Origin: Hephaestia caeni
GTDB lineage: Bacteria; Pseudomonadota; Alphaproteobacteria; Sphingomonadales; Sphingomonadaceae
Reading direction: 5' to 3'
Assembly: GCF_003550065.1 (NCBI RefSeq)
Contig: NZ_QXDC01000006.1
Span: 28,492 to 92,491, forward strand
DNA: 64,000 bases
The position numbers and the translations under genes were made by a program. A model generated the notes under the pieces. The model ran no database searches, had not been told where the DNA came from, and saw only the letters and a program-made list of their open reading frames with translations. Shown here in pieces: positions 44,002 through 52,908 of the stretch (its first letter is position 1; every line of letters starts with the position of its first letter).

Positions 44002-45462
44002 CTAGCCTATCTCGTAAGCCTCGGCGTCGAAGCGGCGCATCATTTTCGCGAACGCGCGGGTGTCGCTGCCCCAGTTGTTGGGCATGATGCCGCTGCCGGT
44101 CTTGTACCAGCTCTCGCAGCCGCCCGCCCACGCCGTGGTGAGCAGGCGGTTCTGGAGCGTGCGGTTGTACGCGTCCTGCGTGTCGGTGCGGACTTCGATG
44201 CGGCGCGCCTCGCCGCGCGCAAGCTTGAGGATCGCGGGCAGCGCGTAGCGCATCTGCTGTTCGACCATGAAGATGATCGAATTGTGCCCGAGATTGGTGT
44301 TGGGGCCATAGAGCAGGAACAGGTTGGGAAAGCCCGAAACGGTGGTGCCGCGATACGCGACCGCGCCGCGCCGCCACGCCGATGCGAGCGTGCCGCGCGG
44401 GCCGGTGATCGCGATCGGCGCGACGAAGCCGTGGCTGGCGAAGCCCGTCGCCCAGATGAGCACGTCGAGCGGCACCGTTTCGCCGTCGGCCAGGCGCACG
44501 CCATCGGGCGCGATCGCGGCGATGGCGCGCGTTTCGAGATCGACGCGCCGCCGCATCAGCGCTGGGTAATAATCGTCGGAGAGAAGCGTGCGCTTGCAGC
44601 CGATGGGAAAATCGGGCGCGAGCTTCGCCCGGAGCGCGGCGTCGGGCACCTGCGCCTTGAGGTGATCGCGCGCGAGCGCCTCGATCTCGCCGGCTTTCGC
44701 GCCCTCGGGCGTGCCGATCGCCGGCCACGTCGCCTCGAGTTTGCGCCAGATCAGCCAGCGGAACGCGCGGCGTAGCAGCGGCAACCAGGCGAATGACGTT
44801 TGCGCGCGCGGCGAGAAGGCGTGGTCCTCGCGCGGGACGATCCACGGCGGGGAGCGCTGGAAGACGGTGAGGTGGCCGACGCGGTCGACGATCCCCGGTA
44901 CGACCTGGATCGCGCTGGCGCCGGTGCCGATCACGCCGACGCGCTTGCCCGCGAGATCGACCGACGCGTCCCAGCGCGCAGTGTGGAATTGCGCACCGGC
45001 GAAATCCTCGCGGCCGGGAATATCGGGGATGTTGACGCGGTTGAGCTGGCCGGTGGCGACGATCAGCGCGGGCGCGCGCCAGGCGCGGCCATCGGCGGCG
45101 GTGACGGTCCAGCGATGGTCGGCTGGATCGAAGCGGGCGTCGGTCACCTCGGTATCGAGCCGCACATCGTGGTCGAGCCGGTGCGCATCCGCCTGCCGTT
45201 CGAAATAGGCGAGGATTTCGGGTTGCCCCGCGAACATCCGCGACCAGCGCGGGTTGGGCGCGAAGCTGTAGCTGTAGAGATGGCTTGGCACGTCGCACGC
45301 GCAGCCGGGATAGGCGTTGTCGCGCCACGTGCCGCCGACGCCGCCGCCCTTTTCGAGGATCACGAGATCGTCGATCCCGCGCTGTTTCAGCCGGATCGCG
45401 GCGAGCAGCCCGGACATGCCGGCGCCGACGATGATGACGCGCGTATCCTGGAGCCCCTGCAT
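44002..45462 (-). CDS. Flavin-containing monooxygenase (Baeyer-Villiger type)
   Basis: A 486-residue FAD/NADPH monooxygenase. The first Rossmann motif is IIVGAGMSGLLAAIRL near the start; the second is GVIGTGASAIQVVP near 175. Between them FAGAQFHTARW fits the class B fingerprint FxGxxxHxxxW of Baeyer-Villiger and flavin-containing monooxygenases. It likely oxygenates ketones, sulfides or amines with NADPH; the substrate is unknown. The gene is flanked by a terminator at its 3' side and a long palindrome upstream. Confidence 0.92.
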   Translation of the reverse strand: MQGLQDTRVIIVGAGMSGLLAAIRLKQRGIDDLVILEKGGGVGGTWRDNAYPGCACDVPSHLYSYSFAPNPRWSRMFAGQPEILAYFERQADAHRLDHDVRLDTEVTDARFDPADHRWTVTAADGRAWRAPALIVATGQLNRVNIPDIPGREDFAGAQFHTARWDASVDLAGKRVGVIGTGASAIQVVPGIVDRVGHLTVFQRSPPWIVPREDHAFSPRAQTSFAWLPLLRRAFRWLIWRKLEATWPAIGTPEGAKAGEIEALARDHLKAQVPDAALRAKLAPDFPIGCKRTLLSDDYYPALMRRRVDLETRAIAAIAPDGVRLADGETVPLDVLIWATGFASHGFVAPIAITGPRGTLASAWRRGAVAYRGTTVSGFPNLFLLYGPNTNLGHNSIIFMVEQQMRYALPAILKLARGEARRIEVRTDTQDAYNRTLQNRLLTTAWAGGCESWYKTGSGIMPNNWGSDTRAFAKMMRRFDAEAYEIG

Positions 45463-45497
45463 CGAGACAGCCTAGAGTTTATTGGGCCTGTGTGAAA

Positions 45498-45581
45498 GCG
45501 GCGCCGGCCCGCTCCCCCACCCCGCCTCCCAACGGCAGTATCCTGAACGGGAGGCGGGGTGGGGGAGCGGGCCAGAGCCGC
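45498..45581. repeat. Long palindrome family, copy C
   Basis: Arms GCGGCGCCGGCCCGCTCCCC and GGGGGAGCGGGCCAGAGCCG, with inner CCCCGCCTCCC/GGGAGGCGGGG, enclose AACGGCAGTATCCTGAAC. The central ACGGCAGTAT is shared with copy B. It lies between two minus-strand genes. Confidence 0.85.
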
Positions 45582-45588
45582 CCTCGAT

Positions 45589-46062
45589 TCAGGAAAGCCG
45601 CTTACCGAGCATCTCGTTGCGGACATAGGTCGCGCGCAGCGACAGGCGGACCTCGATCAGGAACATGACGAGCCCCGATACGAGCAGCAGCATCGCCATG
45701 ATGAACATCACCCCCACCACGGTGCCGATGTGCAGGTGCGCCAGTTCGCCGACGAACAGCAACGCGACCACCGAACAAGTCGCGATCGCGCTCGATGCGC
45801 ACAGGAACAAGGCGGTGTTGATCACCTTCATCCGCCAGTGGAGCAGCCGCAATTCCCAGGCGTGATGCGTGCGATCCTCGCCGACCAGAGTGGGCTGAAG
45901 CATTTCGAGCGCGCGCGCACGATCGACCACGCGGGCGAGCCGCGCGACGAGCACGTTGAGGATCGCGCCGATGCCCGCGAGCATGAACACCGGGCTGAGC
46001 GAAAGCTGGATCGTCTGGGCGATCGTGGTGACGGCAGGGAACATTTCCATGATCTGGTGCAT
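45589..46062 (-). CDS. DUF2721 membrane protein
   Basis: A 157-residue protein with three hydrophobic segments (about 15-41, 80-104 and 113-138) and a charged loop RLARVVDRARALE after the first. This is the pattern of DUF2721 membrane proteins, whose function is unknown. Start 46062 or the nearby Met at 46050 are equally possible. It is divergent from the SpoIIAA-like gene. Confidence 0.82.
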   Translation of the reverse strand: MHQIMEMFPAVTTIAQTIQLSLSPVFMLAGIGAILNVLVARLARVVDRARALEMLQPTLVGEDRTHHAWELRLLHWRMKVINTALFLCASSAIATCSVVALLFVGELAHLHIGTVVGVMFIMAMLLLVSGLVMFLIEVRLSLRATYVRNEMLGKRLS

Positions 46063-46118
46063 GATGCGTGGAAACGCGCCGGATGCAACCCGGCGCGTAT
46101 CGCAAGAGGTATCCGATC

Positions 46119-46472
46119 ATGATCGACTATCGCACCGATTCCCACGGTATCGTCGAATTCACCATCGACGGCCCGATCACCAAGCCCGAATATGATCGCA
46201 TCGTCGCCGAGATCGACGCTGCTATCGAGCGCTTCGGCAAATTGCGGATGATCGAGATCGTCAAGGATATCGGCGCGATCGACAGCGCGATCTGGTGGCC
46301 CGACCTCAAATGGGCGGCAACGCACATGAAGCATATCGCGCGCTGCGCGGTCGTCACCGACAAGGGTTGGATCGGCGCGATCACCCGCGCCGCCGCCGCG
46401 GTGCTGCCCGCCGAGATCCGCGTCTTTTCCCTTCCCGACGTCGCCGAGGCGCGCGCCTGGGTGCGCGAATAG
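46119..46472 (+). CDS. SpoIIAA-like (STAS) protein
   Basis: A 117-residue protein of the SpoIIAA-like family (STAS fold). VEFTIDGPITKPEYDRIVAE, followed by LRMIEIVKDIGAID and RCAVVTDKGWIGAI, is typical. The family may bind lipids or act in partner switching; the role here is unknown. ATG 46119 follows AAGAGGT; the upstream frame to 46068 is not conserved. Confidence 0.82.
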   Translation: MIDYRTDSHGIVEFTIDGPITKPEYDRIVAEIDAAIERFGKLRMIEIVKDIGAIDSAIWWPDLKWAATHMKHIARCAVVTDKGWIGAITRAAAAVLPAEIRVFSLPDVAEARAWVRE

Positions 46473-46554
46473 CCCGGACACGGCGTCGCCGATGCGACGG
46501 GTCGCGGCGGCCATCCATCACTTGGTAACCCTGCCGTCGCTATGAGCGGGGCGG

Positions 46555-47676
46555 ATGACTAGTTCGATGCCGCTCGACGCCTTCACGAGGCTGCCCGCCG
46601 CCGCGCGCGCGCTGACGCTCGACGGGCTGTCGGGGCTGATCGATGCGGTTGCGGCGGAGGCGGCCGAAACGCACCGTTTCCTGCGCTTCCAATGGTATGC
46701 CGCCGCGCTGACGGCCTATGGCGGCGCGGCGCGGACGATCGTGGTCGAGCGCGAGGGCGATCCGGTGATCGCGCTGCCGATGATCGCGACCGGGCCGCAC
46801 TGGCTCGGCATGGCGAGCGTGCCGGGAAGCTACTGGCCGTTCCGAAGTTTTCCGATGAGCATCACCGCCGCGCCTGATCAGGTCGCGCTGCTGCTCGCCG
46901 AAGTGCGGCGTCAGGTCCGGGTGTTGAGGATCGGTCCGGTGTGCGACGGCGATCCGGGGCTGGAGGCGATGATCGCGGTGGCGCGTGCCAAAGGCTGGGC
47001 AGTGCTCGACCGCTTCGTTGCCAATGGTTACGTGCTCGACATGGCGGGCGGCAAGGCGGCGGGCACCTGGCCGCGCAGTTCGACGCTCAAGAAGAACCGC
47101 TTCCACGAAAAGCATCTCGCGACGCACGGCGAACTCGGCTGGCATTATGCGACCGGCGCCGCCTTGCCAGCGGCGTTCGACGCCTATGCGATCGTCGAGG
47201 AGAAAAGCTGGATCGCCGATCATGACGACGGCGGCCGCGACGCCAAGTTCACCGCGGCCGGCCACGGCGCCTTCTGGCGCGTGGCGGCGGCGGACCCGGT
47301 GCTCGCCGATATGTTCTCGGGCGCGCTGCTGACGATCGCCGGCGCGCCGGTGTCGTTCGCGTTCGACATCAATGCCGGCACGCTGCGCTATGCGATCGCC
47401 AACAGCTACGATACCGCCTTCGCCAAGCACTCGCCGGGGCGCGTGCTCGATTATCGCAATTTGCTGCGCGGCCTCGATCAGGGGGTGGCGCGCGTCGATT
47501 GGGGCGCGGGCGACAGTGGCTACAAGCGGGGGATCGGCGCGGTGAAGGCGCAGGCGATCCGCGACTGGCTGTTCGTCCGCCCCGGCATGTCAGCCGCGGC
47601 CGCGCGCCTGCTTGCCGGGCGCTGGCGGCGATCGGGCAATCCGGGGCCGGCGCGCGCGCTTTCACCGCAAGCGTAA
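46555..47676 (+). CDS. GNAT/CelD-like acyltransferase
   Basis: A 373-residue protein of the double-GNAT type (BioF2-like/CelD). QWYAAALTAYGGAARTIVV lies near residue 42, SSTLKKNRFHEKHL around 180 matches the family's conserved Lys-Lys-Arg stretch, and AFDINAGTLRYAIANSYD near the end forms the acetyl-CoA pocket. Relatives take part in polysaccharide or lipid modification. Target unknown. It precedes leuC by about 50 bases in the same direction. Confidence 0.75.
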   Translation: MTSSMPLDAFTRLPAAARALTLDGLSGLIDAVAAEAAETHRFLRFQWYAAALTAYGGAARTIVVEREGDPVIALPMIATGPHWLGMASVPGSYWPFRSFPMSITAAPDQVALLLAEVRRQVRVLRIGPVCDGDPGLEAMIAVARAKGWAVLDRFVANGYVLDMAGGKAAGTWPRSSTLKKNRFHEKHLATHGELGWHYATGAALPAAFDAYAIVEEKSWIADHDDGGRDAKFTAAGHGAFWRVAAADPVLADMFSGALLTIAGAPVSFAFDINAGTLRYAIANSYDTAFAKHSPGRVLDYRNLLRGLDQGVARVDWGAGDSGYKRGIGAVKAQAIRDWLFVRPGMSAAAARLLAGRWRRSGNPGPARALSPQA

Positions 47677-47728
47677 CAATATTCCGCCCAGGGTTGCACG
47701 GGCGAACATTTCGGTTAATGCGCTGCGC

Positions 47729-49171
47729 ATGGCCAGCCGACCGCAGACTCTCTACGAGAAGATTTGGAACGCGCACGTCGTCGAACGGCGCGATGATGGA
47801 ACCTGCCTGATCTATATCGACCGCCACCTCGTCCACGAAGTGACGAGCCCGCAGGCGTTCGAGGGGCTGCGCGCGGCCGGGCGCAAGGTGCGCCGGCCCG
47901 ATCTGACGCTCGCGGTGCCCGACCACAATCTGCCGACGACGGCGCGGGTCGATGCGGCGGGCAAGCGCCTGCCGATCGCCGATCCCGAGAGCGCCAACCA
48001 ATTGGCCGCGCTCGAGCGCAACACCGCCGAATTCGGCATCGACTATATCGACGCGACCGCGCCCGAACAGGGTATCGTCCATGTCATCGGCCCCGAACTG
48101 GGCTTCACGCTGCCGGGCACGACGCTGGTGTGCGGCGACAGCCACACCTCGGCGCACGGCGCGCTGGGGGCGCTCGCGTTCGGGATCGGCACGAGCGAGG
48201 TCGAACATGTGCTCGCGACGCAGACGCTGCTGCTGAGCCAGGCGAAGACGATGGAGGTCCGCGTCGAGGGCAGCCTCGGCTATGGCGTCAGCGCCAAGGA
48301 CGTCATCCTCGCGATCGTCGGCCGGATCGGGGCGGCGGGCGGCACCGGCCACGTCATCGAATATACCGGCAGCGTGATCCGCGCGCTGTCGATCGAGGGG
48401 CGGCTGACGGTCGCCAACATGTCGATCGAGGGTGGCGCGCGCGCCGGACTGATCGCGCCCGACGAGGCGACGTTCGCCTATATCAAGGGCCGCCCGATGG
48501 CGCCGGCGGGCGAGAATTGGGACAAGGCGGTGGCGTGGTGGAAATCGCTGCCGAGCGATCCGGGCGCGGTCTACGACAAGACGGTGGTGCTCGACGCCAC
48601 CGATATCGCGCCCTCGCTGACCTGGGGCACCAGCCCCGAGGATGTGGTGCCGATCACCGGCACCGTCCCCGATCCCGCAAGCTTCGCCGACGCCGCGAAG
48701 CGCGCGGCAGCGCAGAAGTCGCTCGATTACATGGGGCTGGCGCCGGGGATGCGGATGCAGGATGTCGGCGTGCAGCACGTCTTCATCGGCAGTTGCACCA
48801 ACAGCCGGATCGAGGATCTGCGCGCCGCGGCGTCGGTCGCGAACGGCCGGCACGTGGCCGATGGGGTGCGCGCGCTGGTCGTGCCCGGATCGGGACTGGT
48901 CAAGCGCCAGGCCGAGCATGAGGGGCTCGATCGCATCTTCGTCGCGGCGGGCTTCGAATGGCGCGAGCCGGGGTGCTCGATGTGTCTGGCCATGAACCCC
49001 GACAAGGTGCCGCCGGGCGAACGCTGTGCTTCCACATCGAACCGGAATTTCGTAGGACGCCAGGGGCCGGGCGCCCGCACGCACCTGTTGTCGCCCGCGA
49101 TGGCGGCCGCGGCGGCGGTGACGGGGAAATTGTCCGATGTTCGCGAACTGATGTCGAACGGCAGGGAATAA
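47729..49171 (+). CDS. leuC: 3-isopropylmalate dehydratase large subunit
   Basis: A 480-residue aconitase-type enzyme that isomerises isopropylmalate in leucine synthesis. The 4Fe-4S cysteines are in FIGSCTNSR and PGCSMCLAMNPD; CGDSHTSAHGALG is another family block. ATG 47729 starts the conserved RPQTLYEKIW. It forms an operon with leuD, but with an extra 39-codon gene between them. Confidence 0.96.
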   Translation: MASRPQTLYEKIWNAHVVERRDDGTCLIYIDRHLVHEVTSPQAFEGLRAAGRKVRRPDLTLAVPDHNLPTTARVDAAGKRLPIADPESANQLAALERNTAEFGIDYIDATAPEQGIVHVIGPELGFTLPGTTLVCGDSHTSAHGALGALAFGIGTSEVEHVLATQTLLLSQAKTMEVRVEGSLGYGVSAKDVILAIVGRIGAAGGTGHVIEYTGSVIRALSIEGRLTVANMSIEGGARAGLIAPDEATFAYIKGRPMAPAGENWDKAVAWWKSLPSDPGAVYDKTVVLDATDIAPSLTWGTSPEDVVPITGTVPDPASFADAAKRAAAQKSLDYMGLAPGMRMQDVGVQHVFIGSCTNSRIEDLRAAASVANGRHVADGVRALVVPGSGLVKRQAEHEGLDRIFVAAGFEWREPGCSMCLAMNPDKVPPGERCASTSNRNFVGRQGPGARTHLLSPAMAAAAAVTGKLSDVRELMSNGRE

Positions 49172-49185
49172 AGGGGGACGTCGCC

Positions 49186-49305
49186 ATGAAGAAAGCACTT
49201 GCCTTGCTGATCGTCGGTGCGATCGTCAGCGGCGTCGCGGCTTATGCCGCCAGCGCCGCCGATCCGATTCCCGAGACGCCCCCGGCAGTGGTGTCGTCGC
49301 GCTGA
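49186..49305 (+). CDS. 39-residue secreted or membrane peptide between leuC and leuD
   Basis: A hydrophobic leader (KKALALLIVGAIVSGVAAYA) is followed by a short tail ADPIPETPPAVVSSR, as in a mini-lipoprotein without Cys or a small exported peptide. AAAGGGGG precedes the ATG, and its stop codon overlaps the leuD start (TGATG). The coupling means leuD translation depends on this ORF. Function unknown. Confidence 0.7.
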   Translation: MKKALALLIVGAIVSGVAAYAASAADPIPETPPAVVSSR

Positions 49306-49934
49306 TGGAGCCCGTCACCCGAGTTTCCGGCGGCGCCTATCCGTGGGGCGCGAAGAACGTCGATACCGACGTCATCATCCCCGCGCACTGGCTCAAGACG
49401 ATCACGCGCGCCGGGCTGGGCAAGGGCGCGTTCGAGACGGTGCGCGCCGAGCCCGGCAACATCTTCGACGATCCGCGCCATGCCGGCAGCCCGATCCTGA
49501 TCGCGGGCGACAATTTCGGCTGCGGCTCGAGCCGTGAGCACGCCGCCTGGGCGCTGGGCGACATGGGCATCAAGGCGGTGATCGCGCCCAGTTTTTCGGA
49601 CATCTTTTCGGGCAATGCGTTCAAGAACGGCATCGTCACCGTGGTGCTGCCGCAGGAAGCGATCGACCGGCTGATCGAGGTCGCGCAGGACCAGCCGATC
49701 ACGATCGATCTCGAGACGATGACGGTCACCACGCCGTTCCAGGATCGCTTCACCTTCACCCTCGATCCGTTCCGCCGCCAATGCCTGATGCAGGGGCTGG
49801 ACGAGATCGGCCTGACGCTGGCACAAGATACCGCGATTTCGAAATTCGAATCCGGGCTTGCCACGCGCCGGCCCTGGATCGCGAGGGAGAGCGGATATGC
49901 GAGCATTGCTGTCGAAGGCGCCGGGCGGACCTGA
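49305..49934 (+). CDS. leuD: 3-isopropylmalate dehydratase small subunit
   Basis: A 209-residue swivelling-domain subunit that pairs with LeuC. NVDTDVIIPAHWLK, followed by GDNFGCGSSREHAAWAL and AIIAPSF-like sequence (AVIAPSFSDIF), is diagnostic. It starts on the stop codon of the 39-residue ORF and ends inside the next gene (38-base overlap). Confidence 0.96.
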   Translation: MEPVTRVSGGAYPWGAKNVDTDVIIPAHWLKTITRAGLGKGAFETVRAEPGNIFDDPRHAGSPILIAGDNFGCGSSREHAAWALGDMGIKAVIAPSFSDIFSGNAFKNGIVTVVLPQEAIDRLIEVAQDQPITIDLETMTVTTPFQDRFTFTLDPFRRQCLMQGLDEIGLTLAQDTAISKFESGLATRRPWIARESGYASIAVEGAGRT

Positions 49935-50901
49935 AACTCTGGAATTGAGCGAGGTCGCCGATCCGATCGCGGCCGAGGGGCAGGTGATCGTCGCGGTGCG
50001 CGCGTGCGCGATCAACTACCCCGACGTGCTCGTCATCGAGGATAAATACCAGTTTAGGCCCGAACGCCCGTTCGCGCCCGGCGGCGAGATCGCGGGCGTG
50101 ATCGAGCAGGTCGGCGCGGGCGTCGAGGGCTGGCAGGTGGGCGATCGCGTGATCGCGGTGATCGGCAACGGCGGGCTCGCCGAAAAGGTCGCGGTCGATG
50201 CCGCGCGGCTTTATCGCCTGCCCGAAGGCCGCGATTTCGCCGAGGGCGCGGCGCTGCTGCTGACCTATGCGACGACGATCCACGCGCTCGTCGATCGCGG
50301 GCGGCTCAAGGCGGGCCAGACGCTGCTGGTGCTCGGGGCGGCCGGCGGGGTGGGGCTCGCCGCGGTCGAACTTGGGAAGGCGTTCGGCGCGCGCGTGATC
50401 GCGGCGGCCTCGTCCGAAGAAAAAGCGGCGGCGGCGCGGGCAGCGGGCGCCGATGACGCGATCGTCTATCCCTACGCGCCGTTCGACAAGGCGCAGTCGA
50501 AGGAATTGGCCGAGCGCTTCAAGGCGGCGGTGGGGCCGAAGGGCGCCGACGTGATCTACGATCCGGTGGGCGGCGATTATGCCGAGCCGGCGTTGCGCGC
50601 GATCGGGTGGGAAGGGCGCTATCTCGTCGTCGGCTTCCCGGCGGGGATCCCGAAGCTGCCGCTCAACCTCACGTTGCTCAAGAGCTGCGACGTGTGCGGC
50701 GTGTTCTGGGGCGCGTTTGCCGCGCGCGATCCGCAAGCCAACCAGCGCCATGTCGCGCACTTGTTCGACCTGTGGCGCGAGGGCCGGATCGCGCCGCGCG
50801 TCACCGAGACCTTTGCGCTGACGCAAGGCGGCGAGGCGATCGCGCGGATGGCGGCGCGCAAAGCGATCGGCAAGCTGGTGGTGACGACGACGGCCGGTTG
50901 A
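49897..50901 (+). CDS. NADPH:quinone oxidoreductase, MDR family
   Basis: A 334-residue medium-chain dehydrogenase/reductase of the quinone oxidoreductase type without zinc ligands. CAINYPDVLVIEDKYQF and PGGEIAGVIEQVG form the substrate domain; LVLGAAGGVGLAAVELGKAF is the NADPH site. ATG 49897 lies inside the leuD 3' end, so it is probably the last gene of the leu operon transcript. The physiological substrate is unknown. Confidence 0.9.
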   Translation: MRALLSKAPGGPETLELSEVADPIAAEGQVIVAVRACAINYPDVLVIEDKYQFRPERPFAPGGEIAGVIEQVGAGVEGWQVGDRVIAVIGNGGLAEKVAVDAARLYRLPEGRDFAEGAALLLTYATTIHALVDRGRLKAGQTLLVLGAAGGVGLAAVELGKAFGARVIAAASSEEKAAAARAAGADDAIVYPYAPFDKAQSKELAERFKAAVGPKGADVIYDPVGGDYAEPALRAIGWEGRYLVVGFPAGIPKLPLNLTLLKSCDVCGVFWGAFAARDPQANQRHVAHLFDLWREGRIAPRVTETFALTQGGEAIARMAARKAIGKLVVTTTAG

Positions 50902-51009
50902 CGCGTGCCGATTTGACGGCGTCGATCGGGCGGGGCGCGCGGCCGCCCCGTTTGCGGGATGATATCCGAAATCGGTCGACGATCGGGATGCCCCGCTTCT
51001 CGAGTTTGA

Positions 51010-51129
51010 TCCACTTGCGTGGAAGCGGCACCGGCCCACTCCCCCACCCGGCCACCCATAGGATAATCGCATTGGGTGGCCGGGTGGGGGAGTGGGCCGG
51101 TGCCGCAGCCGATTCAGCCTAGCTGAATC
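51010..51129. repeat. Long palindrome family, copy D
   Basis: Same three-part plan as copy B: TCCACTTGCGTGGA, palindrome arms GCGGCACCGGCCCACTCCCC and GGGGGAGTGGGCCGGTGCCG, and GATTCAGCCTAGCTGAATC. The centre (ATAGGATAATCGCATT) differs. It accounts for most of the 305-base gap 50902-51206; the first 100 bases hold nothing recognised. Confidence 0.85.
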
Positions 51130-51206
51130 CGACTCTCGCCCGTTGCGCGGGTGCCTTTGCCCCCCTATCTCGATGCCACCGTTTTTCGCCGAAAGGGAAG
51201 CCGCAC

Positions 51207-51530
51207 ATGACCACCTTCGACGATCGCGAGCGCGCGTTCGAAGCCAAGTATAGCCGCGACGAGGAGATGGCGTTCCGCATGACCGCGCGCCGCAACAAGC
51301 TCGTCGGCCAATGGGCGGCCGAGAAGATGAAGCTGACGGCCGAGGAAACCGACGCCTATGCGCGCGCCGTGGTCCATGCCGATTTCGAGGAAGCGGGCGA
51401 CGACGACGTCGTGCGCAAGCTCGTCGGCGATTTGACCGCCGCGGGTATCGAGATCGACGATGCGGATGTCCGCGCCGTGATCGAGGAAAAGATGGTCGAG
51501 GCGCGCCGCCAGCTCATGACGGAGTTGTGA
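51207..51530 (+). CDS. F1-ATPase inhibitor zeta subunit (DUF1476)
   Basis: A 107-residue helical protein: FDDRERAFEAKYSRDEEMAF at the N-terminus is the ATPase-inhibitory segment of the alphaproteobacterial zeta subunit, and RRNKLVGQWAAEKMKL follows. It blocks ATP hydrolysis by F1FO in respiring alphaproteobacteria. It begins a run with bolA and grxD in the same direction. Confidence 0.93.
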   Translation: MTTFDDRERAFEAKYSRDEEMAFRMTARRNKLVGQWAAEKMKLTAEETDAYARAVVHADFEEAGDDDVVRKLVGDLTAAGIEIDDADVRAVIEEKMVEARRQLMTEL

Positions 51531-51534
51531 TCGC

Positions 51535-51768
51535 ATGGCGATGCAGGCCGACGAGATCGAGGCGCTGATCCGCGGTGCCATCCCCGATGCGCAGATCGAG
51601 ATCACCGATCTTGCCGGCGACGGCGACCATTATGCCGCCCGCGTGGTGAGCGAGAGTTTCCGTGGCAAGCCACGGGTGATGCAGCAGCGCGCGGTCTATG
51701 CCGCGCTTGGCGGGCGCATGGGCGGCGAGCTTCACGCGCTCCAGCTCACCACCGGCATACCCGAATGA
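51535..51768 (+). CDS. bolA: BolA-family protein
   Basis: A 77-residue BolA/YrbA-type protein: GDGDHYAARVVSESFRGKPR and RVMQQRAVYAALGGRMGGEL with a conserved His in ELHALQL. BolA proteins bind a 2Fe-2S cluster jointly with monothiol glutaredoxins, and grxD follows 13 bases later. It starts four bases after the zeta gene stop. Confidence 0.93.
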   Translation: MAMQADEIEALIRGAIPDAQIEITDLAGDGDHYAARVVSESFRGKPRVMQQRAVYAALGGRMGGELHALQLTTGIPE

Positions 51769-51781
51769 AGGAGTGACGACG

Positions 51782-52114
51782 ATGACCGACGATGTGCAGG
51801 CCCGGATCGACGAGAAGGTGAAGGGCAGCGACGTGCTGCTGTTCATGAAGGGCAGCCCGCTGTTCCCGCAATGCGGCTTTTCGAGCCGCGCGGTGGCGAT
51901 CCTCCAGCACCTCGGCGCCGAATTCGACAGCGTGGACGTGCTCCAGGATCAGGGCATCCGGCAGGGCATCAAGGCCTATTCGGATTGGCCGACGATCCCG
52001 CAGCTCTACGTCCACGGTGAGTTCGTCGGCGGATCGGACATCATGATGGAGATGTACGAATCGGGCGAGCTTGCCGATCTGCTCCAGGCCAAGACCGGCA
52101 CCGAGGCCGGCTGA
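51782..52114 (+). CDS. grxD: Monothiol glutaredoxin Grx4
   Basis: A 110-residue monothiol glutaredoxin with the CGFS active site (FPQCGFSSRAVAIL), WPTIPQLYVHGEFVGG and SDIMMEMYESGEL for glutathione binding. It transfers Fe-S clusters with BolA. AAGGAG precedes the ATG. Confidence 0.95.
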   Translation: MTDDVQARIDEKVKGSDVLLFMKGSPLFPQCGFSSRAVAILQHLGAEFDSVDVLQDQGIRQGIKAYSDWPTIPQLYVHGEFVGGSDIMMEMYESGELADLLQAKTGTEAG

Positions 52115-52237
52115 GCCCCTCGCGGGGGCGCTGCGCGCGGCGGAATCAGCACCTATCTGCGCGAGACGCGCGACCATATCCTCAGGCGCGTGCTGCATCG
52201 GTTCGATGGCGTGGTGCGATCGGCGGTGGCCGGGTGA

Positions 52238-52278
52238 GGGTGGGCCGGCGCGAGATCGGAGGAGCAGCCGGCCCACCC
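52238..52278. other. 12-bp perfect hairpin after grxD
   Basis: GGGTGGGCCGGC and GCCGGCCCACCC form a perfect stem around 17 bases with no T-run. It lies about 125 bases after the grxD stop in the otherwise gene-free 52115-52488 gap. It may act in termination or mRNA end formation. Confidence 0.5.
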
Positions 52279-52488
52279 TGCTGAAGCGTCAAGACGCTCG
52301 GGGTGCCTGCAACGTTGCAGCGTCCGTGCCAGATCGGCGACGGTACGCTTTCACGCGGTAGACGAAGGTTAACGGCGGGATCGCGGAGCGCGCGGGTGTA
52401 AACCATGCCGACACCGATCCCACGGTCGCGGGCCGCCGCCCGGCGGTGATCCACGCCTGTTCGAAACCCGTGCTTGAAATCCGGCATT

Positions 52489-52525
52489 GACTACACCCGT
52501 AATCGATGCGATTACACGTGTAGTC
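52489..52525. promoter_or_regulatory. BlaI-type operator (37-bp dyad)
   Basis: GACTACAC ... GTGTAGTC with inner GTAATCG-ATG-CGATTAC is symmetric about base 52507. It contains TACACCCGTA (52492-52501) and TACACGTGTA (52513-52522), which fit TACANNTGTA-like BlaI/CopY boxes exactly 21 bases apart (two helical turns). It lies just upstream of the blaI-like gene, so autorepression is expected. Confidence 0.8.
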
Positions 52526-52539
52526 GAAGGAGAGTGCCG

Positions 52540-52908
52540 GTGGCCGATCGTATCAGTGATGCCGAACATGCCGTGATGGAGGTGCTGTGGGAGGAAAGCC
52601 CGCTCACCGCGCAGGACGTGGCCGAGCGGATCGCGCCCGAGCGCGCCTGGAGTGCCAACACCGTCAAGACGTTGCTCGGACGCCTCCTCGCCAAGCAGGC
52701 GATCGGGCATGAGGCCGATGGCCGGCGGTACCTCTATCGCCCGCTGATCGCGCGCGATGGCTATGTCGCCGGCGAATCGCGGCGGCTGATGGATCGGCTG
52801 TTCGGTGGCCGGCTGGCGCCGCTGGTCGCACATCTCGCCGAGCGCGACGCGCTGACCGACGACGATATCGCCGAGATCGAGGCGCTGCTGAAGGACCTCA
52901 AGCAGTGA
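52540..52908 (+). CDS. BlaI/MecI/CopY-family repressor
   Basis: A 122-residue winged-helix repressor. ISDAEHAVMEVLWEESPLTA and WSANTVKTLLGRLLAKQAI form the DNA-binding domain, and EIEALLKDLKQ ends the dimer helices. GTG 52540 follows AAGGAGAG. It is coupled (GTGA) to the M56 peptidase gene, as in blaI-blaR1, where the peptidase inactivates the repressor. Confidence 0.93.
   Translation: MADRISDAEHAVMEVLWEESPLTAQDVAERIAPERAWSANTVKTLLGRLLAKQAIGHEADGRRYLYRPLIARDGYVAGESRRLMDRLFGGRLAPLVAHLAERDALTDDDIAEIEALLKDLKQ

Noticed and set aside
47369..49198. 609-codon minus-strand frame opposite the acyltransferase and leuC
   Set aside because: Shadow of leuC and its neighbour; low-complexity Arg/His composition and no recognisable motif.
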